From positions 1 to 34,817 of the forward strand of contig JAVVEW010000027.1 of the NCBI GenBank assembly GCA_032251045.1: 34,817 nt of DNA, in the 5' to 3' direction. The notes under the pieces were generated by a model. That model had not been told where the DNA came from. It saw nothing but the letters and a program-made list of their open reading frames with translations, and ran no database searches. Source of the stretch: JAVVEW01 sp032251045 (GTDB lineage Bacteria > Pseudomonadota > Gammaproteobacteria > Methylococcales > Methylomonadaceae). Below are positions 24,760 through 32,743 of this stretch, piece after piece. The first letter of the stretch is position 1; each line of letters starts with the position of its first letter. Both the position numbers and the translations under genes were made by a program.

Positions 24760-25278
24760 ATGAGCGTGTTACCGAATGCAAGCTTCAATCAACGTCATGC
24801 TGAGCGTCAACGTAAGCGGCGTTTACTGTTTGGCGGCGTGTTTCTTTTGGTGCTGTTGTTTCCTGTTTCGGTATGGTTTGCTTCAAGTGCGGCGCGTCAG
24901 CACAAAAAGGCCCAAATCGAACTGGATCATATGACGACACAAATTAATCAATTCTCGGAAATTGGTCAATATTTTGCTGAATTTGAAAAAAGTCAGTCAT
25001 TACTGATGGGGTTGGTAGATGAGGCTGAACGCCAAGGCTTATCTGTACACCAATGGTCAGTTCGTAGCATTGAGCTTAGTAAAATAGAGACGCGTCGGCA
25101 AGAAGCTGCATTTTACCTTTCCAGTATCGGGCGTGATGAAAAGCAGTTTTTTATACCAGAATTGGTAGAAATTCGTGTTGTTAATCCTAGAGACGACATA
25201 TTCAAGCTTTATCAAGACAGTATGGATTTATTGGAGTTAACCTTAAAAGGTCAATATTACAGTCGGAGTGATTCATAA
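24760..25278 (+). CDS. Bitopic inner-membrane protein, PilN/PilO/MshJ-like by position
   Basis: A 172-residue protein with a basic N-terminus (NQRHAERQRKRR), one transmembrane helix (about 22-43, LLFGGVFLLVLLFPVSVWFA), a coiled coil (about 44-95) and a small C-terminal domain (about 100-170). This is the layout of PilN/PilO/GspM proteins, which form the inner-membrane alignment complex of type IV pilus and type II secretion machines. I do not see sequence motifs that fix which of these it is. It starts four bases after copy 2 of the prepilin and its stop overlaps the next start by one base, so it belongs to the operon. Confidence 0.6.
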   Translation: MSVLPNASFNQRHAERQRKRRLLFGGVFLLVLLFPVSVWFASSAARQHKKAQIELDHMTTQINQFSEIGQYFAEFEKSQSLLMGLVDEAERQGLSVHQWSVRSIELSKIETRRQEAAFYLSSIGRDEKQFFIPELVEIRVVNPRDDIFKLYQDSMDLLELTLKGQYYSRSDS

Positions 25279-26597
25279 TGTTGACGCCGGTATTGGACTT
25301 AGACAGGCAATTAGTCGCATTGGATGAAAACCAGGCTCTGCCACTGGCCAGTTTACAGAATCTGGACGCGCCTTGTCAGGTATTAACGGATTTTGGCGGT
25401 TCGGTATTTGGCGTTGAGGCGTTATCCGTAACGCCCAACCATGTTCCTGCTGTTCTGGAAAAGCGTCTTCGGGATGATGGTATTCTGGATGGTTTTGGTG
25501 AGATTTTAATTCATCAAGTCAGTCGTGTCGGTGACTTGAGTTTAGTGCTATATACCGCCATTCTTGCCAAGAATTATGTCCGCTATGTGCAGTTAGCGAA
25601 CGATCAGAAAGATCATTGTCTACTGATACCGATTGCCAGCCTGTTAAAACGCCAGTTAGAGTGCGATAAAAGCCAAGTTGCAGCCGTTGTTTTTGAGCAT
25701 GACAGACATTTGGATGTTATGGTTGCCGACAAGGGTCAGGTGATTTGGGCAGACCGGCTAACTATGTTCAGTCCTGATGGAGAGGATTTTGAACGTACTC
25801 TGGATGAGCTGAACAGTGCTTTGACACGACTCACTCAAAGAGGCTATGCCAAGCCTGAGCATATCAAATGGTTTCGTCACCAAATCCGGAAAATCGATCG
25901 CAGTGAGCAGATTGAGCTGTTTGCTAGCCAATATGCTTATAGCCTGGATAGCGTTAATACCATGGAGATAAGAATCGATGATGCCAAAATTTACGACTCT
26001 TCGGTAACAACATTATTACAAAAAGCCAATTACAAAGATTATTGTAATCCCATTAGTGATAAAGCCCCGGTGCTTGTCGAAAAGCTGCTGCCTTATATCG
26101 GCGGTGCATTACTGATTGCCAGTGTAATTTTTTTAGTATTGGGTATTGCCTGGACTTTTGGTGAGCGTCAATTATCGTTGCAATTACAACAGTTATTGGA
26201 AAGTCCTGGAGCCAGAGAGTTAGCCGATATTCAGAATAAAGTGGATCGTTTGTTAAAGGAGCAAACAGAGCAGGCCGGCAATGTAGTTCAATTGGCATCG
26301 GCTTTTGAAAGTGCTGTGTCGCTTCCAAACCTGACAAAATTGCTAACGGACATCAAGGATGCCACTCCAGAAGTCATCAATATTCGAACGATCAGAATTG
26401 ATAATACCAATCCTGAAGCACCGTCAATTATCGTTGAGGGATGGGCTGAAACTTTTGATCAAACTGTTTCTGGCGAGGAGAACATGAGTATTGCACTGCG
26501 CAACCAGGGTTACCGACTGGAAGGACGTAGTCTTGCGGTGCGTCGTGAAGATAATACCTTTACTTTTGCGCTATTGTGGCCAAACAAATCGCTATGA
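25278..26597 (+). CDS. GspL-like fusion of PilM-type cytoplasmic domain and PilN-type periplasmic domain
   Basis: A 439-residue protein. The N-terminal 265 residues are cytoplasmic and resemble the degenerate actin-like domain of GspL/MshI (VLYTAILAKNYVRYVQLAN; AAVVFEHDRHLDVMVADKGQVIWADRL). A single membrane helix (about 271-294), a coiled coil (about 296-345, LQQLLESPGARELADIQNKVDRLL) and a small alpha/beta domain (about 350-439, PEVINIRTIRIDN; APSIIVEGWAETFD) follow. In pilus systems PilM and PilN are separate; here they are joined, as in type II secretion GspL. A classic ATP-binding pattern is not obvious in the first domain. Functional assignment is by architecture and position. Confidence 0.65.
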   Translation: MLTPVLDLDRQLVALDENQALPLASLQNLDAPCQVLTDFGGSVFGVEALSVTPNHVPAVLEKRLRDDGILDGFGEILIHQVSRVGDLSLVLYTAILAKNYVRYVQLANDQKDHCLLIPIASLLKRQLECDKSQVAAVVFEHDRHLDVMVADKGQVIWADRLTMFSPDGEDFERTLDELNSALTRLTQRGYAKPEHIKWFRHQIRKIDRSEQIELFASQYAYSLDSVNTMEIRIDDAKIYDSSVTTLLQKANYKDYCNPISDKAPVLVEKLLPYIGGALLIASVIFLVLGIAWTFGERQLSLQLQQLLESPGARELADIQNKVDRLLKEQTEQAGNVVQLASAFESAVSLPNLTKLLTDIKDATPEVINIRTIRIDNTNPEAPSIIVEGWAETFDQTVSGEENMSIALRNQGYRLEGRSLAVRREDNTFTFALLWPNKSL

Positions 26598-27238
26598 AAA
26601 GCTATAATATCTTATTGACATTGCTGTTGCTTTTATCATTGATTTCTTCGATATGGGTTAATTCTTCAGGTGAGCGTGGCTCATTGTTCAATCAACGCTA
26701 TGCCTCGGTTGATATGCGTTTGTTAGGGCAACAATTGCTGGAACATAATTCGCATAACTATGCAACCATTAAGCATCTTTCTTTATTAAGCTCAGCGTTT
26801 GAGCAGGCTCCTACGTCGGATTCACAAGATGATCAATATTTGCTCGAATATCCGCCATTTCGTTTACGTCAGCGTGTGCGTCTTGACCCGGTTAGTCCTC
26901 ATAATAAAGTTACGACCAACAAAACTAAAAACGAAATAAATCAATCGCGTCAGGGCGAAATGGTCGGCACACTGCCATCGCCGGTCAATGATATATTGAC
27001 AGAATTAGAGTCTTCTGAAAATAGTGAAGCCGCATCTCCTCCTTGGTGGCAAGCATACACAATTAACATGGTTTATTTAACGCCAGGCTTATATTATGCC
27101 GTGGTGAATGGTCGTTTGGTTACCGAAGGCGCCAGACTGGGTCATGGTGTTCGAGTCAATAAAATAGAATTATCTCATGTCATTCTCAAAAAAGGTTCAT
27201 TGTCACATACATTCAAATTAAAAGATGAGCCGGCTTAA
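26594..27238 (+). CDS. PilP/MshK/GspC-like inner-membrane protein
   Basis: A 214-residue protein with an N-terminal membrane anchor (about 5-22, NILLTLLLLLSLISSIWV), a long polar, low-complexity linker (about 100-150), and a C-terminal beta-rich domain (about 152-210: YTINMVYLTPGLYYAVVNGRLVTEGARL, then ILKKGSLSHTFKL). That last domain has the form of the homology region of GspC/PilP/MshK proteins, which contact the secretin. I chose the ATG at 26594, which overlaps the previous stop (ATGA); an in-frame ATG at 26576 is possible. The coding sequence is visibly richer in A and T than the metabolic genes to the left. Confidence 0.6.
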   Translation: MKSYNILLTLLLLLSLISSIWVNSSGERGSLFNQRYASVDMRLLGQQLLEHNSHNYATIKHLSLLSSAFEQAPTSDSQDDQYLLEYPPFRLRQRVRLDPVSPHNKVTTNKTKNEINQSRQGEMVGTLPSPVNDILTELESSENSEAASPPWWQAYTINMVYLTPGLYYAVVNGRLVTEGARLGHGVRVNKIELSHVILKKGSLSHTFKLKDEPA

Positions 27239-27848
27239 CTTTACTGGACGAATGTTCAACTTCCGAAAGTTATCTGTCATCGCTGTCATGGCTGTATTTT
27301 TCGTAATATTAATTATCGGGTGGTCAGAATTTATTCAACCACAATTTTTGCGGTCACAAAAAGATGTCTCTTTTGCACAAAGTAAGCAGAAGATAAAACA
27401 TCCGATAACAATAAATAGCAATAATTTATCAAGTCTGTCAGGAAGCGGTAAATTTGTAGCAGCCATACCTGATCAAAAAGAACACCTGAATAACTCAAAT
27501 GAAACACTGAGTAACATTCAGAAAGAGTTAGATACAATGCTGGTAGATCCTGTGTTGATTGATTTCCAGCAGCTCGATACCGTTTTTGAGCGCCTGCAAA
27601 ATTTGCCGGGTAAATCAGGTGTGCTATCAACCCTGGATTTCAGCGCAATGCGACGTAATATGAAAATTGTGGAGCAGATGAATGAAATCGAGAAGAAAAT
27701 ACAAACAGAATCAGCCAAAGGTGAAGCGGCCGATCAACAATTGCTTAAGGAAAGTATTGGCAAGCTGCACAATTTGCAACAGCAATTAGATTTTTCCTTC
27801 TTGAAAGATACTTTGGCGGAATTGAATGTATCAGGAAATAAAGATTAA
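27225..27848 (+). CDS. Bitopic coiled-coil protein of unknown function in the filament operon
   Basis: A 207-residue protein I do not recognise. It has one N-terminal transmembrane helix (about 16-33, LSVIAVMAVFFVILIIGW), a polar region rich in Ser/Asn/Lys (about 45-100), and two mostly helical stretches (about 90-125 and 140-200) with heptad-like spacing (NEIEKKIQTESAKGEAADQQLL). There are no cysteines. It overlaps the previous gene by 14 bases and the next by 23, so it is firmly part of the operon. A start at 27252 is also possible. By topology it would sit in the inner membrane with a periplasmic coiled coil, perhaps another scaffold subunit; this is a guess from layout. Confidence 0.55.
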   Translation: MSRLNFTGRMFNFRKLSVIAVMAVFFVILIIGWSEFIQPQFLRSQKDVSFAQSKQKIKHPITINSNNLSSLSGSGKFVAAIPDQKEHLNNSNETLSNIQKELDTMLVDPVLIDFQQLDTVFERLQNLPGKSGVLSTLDFSAMRRNMKIVEQMNEIEKKIQTESAKGEAADQQLLKESIGKLHNLQQQLDFSFLKDTLAELNVSGNKD

Positions 27849-28614
27849 ATTCAGCATCGGTGTTTCGATGCTGGAATCAATTGCGGTTCTAATTGTTTTA
27901 GGACTGTTGCTTTCCTTATCTCTAAGTGCTTTTCGCCCGTTAAGTGGGTTTAACGTTATCGGTAACCAGGCCCGCGAATTGGCAAGAGTAGAACAGGCTA
28001 TACAGAAGTTTGCACTGATTCATCATCGATTACCCTGTGCGGATACAACCGGTAATGGCCTGGAAGGGGAGGGTGGAGACTGTGGACAAAATACTCTACA
28101 CCAAGTCGGAGCTGTGCCTTACGTTACTTTAAGTCTGGAGTCTGGAACGGCTATTGGTCAGGGGGTCAATCGAAATTTATTGTATGGTGTTTACCGTAAT
28201 AATGTATTGGGAGACTCTGCTTGTAATGGCCAGGTTGCTAACCGTACTATTAAATCCAGAGATTTAGCCAATCATTACAAAACACGGGATGAGTTTCGTA
28301 TGGCTGTGACTAATGCCCAATGTGCTGGTATTGATGCTGATCGTCTATTTGTTACAGGCAATGGTTTCAATACAGGTAATACTGACTGTAATAATCGAGT
28401 TGGCAATATGGCGTATCTTTTGATAGCCAATGGCGAGACAGATGCTGATGGAAATGGCTCATTATTCGATAGCGTTCACAATTCAACCCGTTGGCCTGAT
28501 GGTAATAATCAACACTGTTTTGCACCACCATCAAAAAAACGTTCTTATAGCTATGATGACCTGGTAATTGGAAAGAGTTTTTCTGAATTACTTGGGGCCT
28601 TGACCATTAACTAA
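27826..28614 (+). CDS. Prepilin-like minor subunit with Cys-rich C-terminal domain
   Basis: A 262-residue protein with an unusual but recognisable prepilin start: a short leader ending KFSIG, cleavage after Gly12, then VSMLESIAVLIVLGLLLSLSLSAF with Glu17 as the conserved mature Glu5. The C-terminal part has about six cysteines and starts with RLPCADTTGNGLEGEGGDCG, a pattern common in large minor pilins. DTDG/DADGNG-like Asp-rich stretches could bind calcium. The gene overlaps its upstream neighbour by 23 bases. It likely forms part of the filament tip or initiation complex. It is unlike the two tandem prepilins at the head of the operon. Confidence 0.75.
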   Translation: MYQEIKIKFSIGVSMLESIAVLIVLGLLLSLSLSAFRPLSGFNVIGNQARELARVEQAIQKFALIHHRLPCADTTGNGLEGEGGDCGQNTLHQVGAVPYVTLSLESGTAIGQGVNRNLLYGVYRNNVLGDSACNGQVANRTIKSRDLANHYKTRDEFRMAVTNAQCAGIDADRLFVTGNGFNTGNTDCNNRVGNMAYLLIANGETDADGNGSLFDSVHNSTRWPDGNNQHCFAPPSKKRSYSYDDLVIGKSFSELLGALTIN

Positions 28615-28634
28615 CTTGATTTATCAATGACATC

Positions 28635-30392
28635 ATGAAATGCTCTACCCTTCTCTTTCGATCAACACTGTCTATTTTTCTCATCAGTGCCGTTTCCTGT
28701 TCTCATGGCCCTTCACGTTTCAATGAGGAAAAGACTGATAAAGTCGATCATAAATCTATTTCTCTGTTAACTGATCGTGTGGTACGTGAATCGCGTAAAT
28801 TTCAGGATAAGCAGGATGCAATGCAGCAACAGCTGCAAAAAATAGCGCCCGAACCCATTAAACCCGTTGAACCAACTTTCAATCCGCTTGACCTGGTCAA
28901 GGTGTCCATCGATATAACAAATGAAGACGCACGTCATGTTTTTCATGCCATAGCCGATCATGCAGGGCTCAATTTATTTATGGCTCCTGAGCTTAATGCA
29001 GAGCCACATAGTATTAGTTTGCATCTTAAGGATCTGCCGGCCAGTCAGGTATTTGAGCAGGTGTTGAATTTACTGGATATGGATGGTGCCATTCAAGGTA
29101 ATGTTCTGATTATTAAACCTTATATTGACAAGGTATTTAACCTGGATATGTTGCAAACTCAGATGAATGCGGACTTTTCCTCGGGTGGCGATGTATTTGG
29201 ATCCGGCATTGGTTCTGATAGTGGTGGTATAAGTGGCGGCGGTTTAGGAGGAGGAAACTCTGGCGGTGGCAGTGGTGGCAGTGGCGGTGGAGGAGGCTCA
29301 AGCGGTGGTCAAGGAATTCAGGGGAGTTTCAACCTGCATGGACAGAATATTGGTAGCGAAGACCCTTATGAACCCATTGAAACTATGTTGAGTCATATTG
29401 TTGGAGAGCATTCAGAATCCGAAAAGTCCTCGCCAAAGGATAATTGGGGGCAATCTGCCAGAAGCCGTTCGAAACCTGTTTATGTGCTTAACAAAACTAC
29501 CGGAACGCTATTTGTACGTGCACGCCCTTCACAAATGGCAGTTGTAACGGAATTGATAGAACGATATAAGACAGTCAGTCAACGGCAACTTTTGATTGAA
29601 GCGCAGATTTTTGATGTTGCTTTGAATGATGAATATCAATATGGGGTGGATTGGTCGATATTAAAAAATCAGGTGGCTTCCGTTTATGGGCCTGATGCAA
29701 TATCTATCGGTGGTGGTCAAACGACCCTTCCAGGAGCGGAAAATGTGCTCCGCGATTTGATTATTCCCGCAGCTAGTATCGGTGGGCTTGGGCCGGCTGG
29801 CCTGGGAATTGCCGCAACATCCGGTGATTTCAATGTGGTTGTCAATCTATTAAAGACCTTTGGCAATGTACATGTTCTTTCCAATCCATCATTGCGTGTC
29901 CAAAACGCTCAGCCTGCCATTGTCAGTGTGGGGCGAACTGAGCGCTATATAGCACAGACGACATCCAATATCATCGCAACGTCAGCCACTACGACCAGTA
30001 ATAATATCGTAACCGGTAGTGTGTTTGATGGTGTGGTATTAGGTGTGGTGCCATTTATTGGAGAAGATAAACGCGTTAACCTGACAATTAACCCCATGCA
30101 AACAAAGGTTGAGCCAGGAAGCACAACTCCGGTTAATGTTGGCGGTAGTGATGCTAATCAAGTTCGAGTTTCCTTACCAAAAATTGATTTCAAAGGCATG
30201 ACCACTTCCTTGTCCATGCGCGATGGCGATACTGTTATTCTAGGCGGTTTGATCAATGAAGATGGTGGGCAAAATGGTAACGGTATACCTTGGTTATCGG
30301 ATATTCCTTATTTAGGTTATTTGTTCGGTGGTCGTGGACATCTTGCCAATGTTCGCGAAATGGTGATTATTTTGCGCGTTCATGTGTTATGA
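28635..30392 (+). CDS. mshL: Outer-membrane secretin, MshL/PilQ/GspD type, with Gly-rich insert
   Basis: A 585-residue secretin, which forms the outer-membrane channel for the filament. The N-terminus is a lipoprotein signal (ISAVSC, Cys22). Residues about 85-170 form the N0/secretin-and-TonB-type short domain (VSIDITNEDARHVFHAIADHAGLNLF). A very Gly/Ser-rich stretch (183-233) follows. After it come an N1-like domain (about 280-325, TGTLFVRARPSQMAVVTELIERYK) and the secretin core (about 400-585, VHVLSNPSLRVQNAQPAIVSVG; DGDTVILGGLI; LFGGRG). The operon neighbours (MshM, MshE and MshG types) favour MshL, which is also a lipoprotein. Its stop overlaps the next start by four bases (ATGA). Confidence 0.9.
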   Translation: MKCSTLLFRSTLSIFLISAVSCSHGPSRFNEEKTDKVDHKSISLLTDRVVRESRKFQDKQDAMQQQLQKIAPEPIKPVEPTFNPLDLVKVSIDITNEDARHVFHAIADHAGLNLFMAPELNAEPHSISLHLKDLPASQVFEQVLNLLDMDGAIQGNVLIIKPYIDKVFNLDMLQTQMNADFSSGGDVFGSGIGSDSGGISGGGLGGGNSGGGSGGSGGGGGSSGGQGIQGSFNLHGQNIGSEDPYEPIETMLSHIVGEHSESEKSSPKDNWGQSARSRSKPVYVLNKTTGTLFVRARPSQMAVVTELIERYKTVSQRQLLIEAQIFDVALNDEYQYGVDWSILKNQVASVYGPDAISIGGGQTTLPGAENVLRDLIIPAASIGGLGPAGLGIAATSGDFNVVVNLLKTFGNVHVLSNPSLRVQNAQPAIVSVGRTERYIAQTTSNIIATSATTTSNNIVTGSVFDGVVLGVVPFIGEDKRVNLTINPMQTKVEPGSTTPVNVGGSDANQVRVSLPKIDFKGMTTSLSMRDGDTVILGGLINEDGGQNGNGIPWLSDIPYLGYLFGGRGHLANVREMVIILRVHVL

Positions 30393-31099
30393 GCTTGATA
30401 CATCAGGCACTAGAAAAAAAACGTACCTTTCAACCAAAGGCTGGCCGTCAGACTCAAAATCAGGTGATGGGCTGGCCTGAAGAAAAAGTGCTAAAGTTAA
30501 ACCATAACAAGCGATTCTGGTTGTTTATCTTGGCAGGGCTTGGGCTGCTCGTTTTGGTGCCCAAGTATGTTCAACCTTTTTTTTCACAGCCTGAGGTTGC
30601 AACGCCGCAGCGCATTCTGCCATTAAGCCATGCGCCAAGTTCAAAGCCCGAAGCATTGACCAGCCGCGATCCTATTCGCTATGTGCAACAGTCACCCGCA
30701 AAAGACGTTGTCACTGTCCGGCGTGAGTCTGAATTAGAGTTTGATCACATTGGCACGCAAGTCGCCGCTTTTAATCGGGCAGTCGCGCAGCATGATTTTG
30801 AGTCTGCGCAAAAGCAACTGGATTTAATCATACGCCAAGTGGGCGTCAACAGCCTATTGGCGGTGAAGCTTAAAGCGTACCTGGCTTTGCAACAAGATCA
30901 GCGCCAGCTGGCCCGGCAATTGTACGAACACATTGCCGAAATTTCTGATACTCCGGAAGCTAGCGTCAATCTGGCGTTACTTGATTGGCGAGATGGACGC
31001 ACTGAACAGGCCAGGCAGCGCCTGCAAAAATTGGCTTTAACACATCGTCAAGACCCGCATGTCCAACAAGCACTGGTCGCCATGGATATCGGGCAATGA
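30389..31099 (+). CDS. Bitopic TPR protein, MshN/GspB-like
   Basis: A 236-residue protein starting at the ATG inside the secretin stop (ATGA). It opens MSLIHQALEKKRTF, the short N-terminal signature seen in MshN and GspB proteins. It has one membrane helix (about 43-60, FWLFILAGLGLLVLVPKYV), a proline-rich linker, and a C-terminal TPR-like region (about 120-236, with AVAQHDFESAQKQLDLII and NLALLDWRDGRTEQARQRLQ). In MSHA loci such a protein follows the AAA ATPase MshM; here it precedes it. It overlaps the next gene by four bases. The role is inferred as a periplasmic assembly factor. Confidence 0.65.
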   Translation: MSLIHQALEKKRTFQPKAGRQTQNQVMGWPEEKVLKLNHNKRFWLFILAGLGLLVLVPKYVQPFFSQPEVATPQRILPLSHAPSSKPEALTSRDPIRYVQQSPAKDVVTVRRESELEFDHIGTQVAAFNRAVAQHDFESAQKQLDLIIRQVGVNSLLAVKLKAYLALQQDQRQLARQLYEHIAEISDTPEASVNLALLDWRDGRTEQARQRLQKLALTHRQDPHVQQALVAMDIGQ

Positions 31100-32571
31100 A
31101 CGCAGTCAATATGGATAGCGTGCCTTGCTATGTTCAGGCATTGAATTTTCAACGAAATCCATTTCCAGTTACCCCGGATGCAGAACGTTATTTTTTCTCG
31201 CGTCGTCTCGATCAGGATTTTGCAGAACTAGAGCATATGATCCAGGCGCGTCGCGGCTTTTTTCTGGTCACAGGTGATGTCGGTGTTGGCAAAACGACAT
31301 TAACCAGGCGCTTACTGGTCACATTAGATCAACAAGGCGTTGCTATTGCTTTAATCATCAATACTTTCCTGCAAGGAATTGACTTATTGGAAGCTATCAA
31401 TCGGGACTTTGGTATTAAAGTAGATGGCGCCCGTACCATTAATGTGCAATTACGTGCTTTGAATGGCTTTTTACTTAAACAATTTCAGGCGGGCCGAAAT
31501 TGTTTGATTATTATTGATGATGCCCAAAATCTTGGGGTAGAAAGTCTTGAATTATTACGTCAATTATCTAATTTCGAGACAGAGCGTCATAAATTAGTTC
31601 AGATATTACTGGTGGCTCAGCCTGAAATTCTGCAAACTTTGGCGCGTCAAGAGATCCGGCAATTACGTAGCCGTATTGCATTGCATGTGCAGCTTATGCC
31701 TTTTGATATTCGTGAGACTGGGGAATATATTGCAAACCGCCTGCAAGTGGCGGGTGATCGTCATGGGGTACGCGTTACTCAGGCAGCTTTATCGATAATA
31801 CAGAAAAATAGCCAGGGCTTTCCTAGAATAATCAATTTGCTTATGGATCGCTGTCTTTATGGTTTAGTAGCGCTTGATCGTCATATTGTGGATGCGTCAC
31901 TGGTAAAGCAGGCTATAACTGAAAGCCATTTGCCGCCTAAGCAATGGCTCCATTCAGGTCGCTATCGGATTCCTTCTGTCGTTACAATCATGATACTTGG
32001 TATAGGTGTTTTGCTATTGGCATTTGACTGGATTTCACAAAATCATGTGCCATTGACTAAACGCCGCCTTCAGACAGTGCTGGTGACTTCTGAGAAAACG
32101 CCTGATTTCAATCAATTTCTTAAAAGTTATGATTTGCATTTTGATATTCCAGAGCTTTCGACATCGGCAATGCCTGAGGCATTAAAGGCGCTTGAACAAG
32201 AGGCTGTCCGTCAAGGTTGGTTCCTGGTTGTCACCAGCGCAAGGATAGCAAAAACATGTCAAGACTATCCCGTATGGACTTACCTCGATGCTCAAGGCAT
32301 GGAGCAAAGTTTATATTTTGTTCGTTCGGAATTTCTTCATGATCGAATTGAAAACAGAAGGGGGGCTAATGTCAGGACGCTGCAAACCATATTGGCGGAT
32401 ATGAAATATCTAAGCCAAGACGATATTGATGGCATTATGGGGCCTGTAACGCAGCAAGCGATTGCCGCGTTTCAGGCACAAAACGAGCTTGAGCCAAGCG
32501 GTATTGTTGATGAGCAAACACGGTACCAGCTTAGTTGCCAACTGAAAGTACTCTCGAGGTCAGAGAGTTGA
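31096..32571 (+). CDS. ExeA/MshM-type AAA ATPase with C-terminal peptidoglycan-binding domain
   Basis: A 491-residue protein. The N-terminal AAA domain (about 20-280) has Walker A TGDVGVGKTT (59-68) and Walker B LIIIDDAQN (137-145), typical of ExeA/MshM. One membrane helix (about 293-311, SVVTIMILGIGVLLLAFDW) follows, then a periplasmic region (about 320-420), and a peptidoglycan-binding domain of type 1 (about 425-482, LQTILADMKYLSQDDIDGIMG and VTQQAIAAFQ). Short MshM proteins usually stop near the AAA domain; the membrane helix plus peptidoglycan-binding tail is the ExeA arrangement of type II secretion, which helps place the secretin in the cell wall. Confidence 0.88.
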   Translation: MNAVNMDSVPCYVQALNFQRNPFPVTPDAERYFFSRRLDQDFAELEHMIQARRGFFLVTGDVGVGKTTLTRRLLVTLDQQGVAIALIINTFLQGIDLLEAINRDFGIKVDGARTINVQLRALNGFLLKQFQAGRNCLIIIDDAQNLGVESLELLRQLSNFETERHKLVQILLVAQPEILQTLARQEIRQLRSRIALHVQLMPFDIRETGEYIANRLQVAGDRHGVRVTQAALSIIQKNSQGFPRIINLLMDRCLYGLVALDRHIVDASLVKQAITESHLPPKQWLHSGRYRIPSVVTIMILGIGVLLLAFDWISQNHVPLTKRRLQTVLVTSEKTPDFNQFLKSYDLHFDIPELSTSAMPEALKALEQEAVRQGWFLVVTSARIAKTCQDYPVWTYLDAQGMEQSLYFVRSEFLHDRIENRRGANVRTLQTILADMKYLSQDDIDGIMGPVTQQAIAAFQAQNELEPSGIVDEQTRYQLSCQLKVLSRSES

Positions 32572-32606
32572 GTTTTTGCGGGCAGTTCATAAATAATATC
32601 AAAAAG

Positions 32607-32624
32607 TCGTCATCTATATGACGA
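32607..32624. other. Hairpin in the gap between the two ATPase genes
   Basis: TCGTCAT and ATGACGA make a perfect 7-bp stem with a CTAT loop. It is flanked on the left by AAAAAG, so on the minus strand it would end in a T-run. No minus-strand gene precedes it. The 172-base gap (32572-32743) is the only sizeable one inside the operon and otherwise holds no supported gene. A processing or stability role, or a second promoter region for the ATPase gene, is possible. Confidence 0.4.
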
Positions 32625-32743
32625 GAAAATGGACATACTTGACCTAATTTTATGCCTGACGACTGGTTATTGAGCGCTAATTAAGTAACACCGGTTAAGT
32701 CATTTTGCCAATCAGGTTTCGGGGCTAAATTATTACCTAATCT

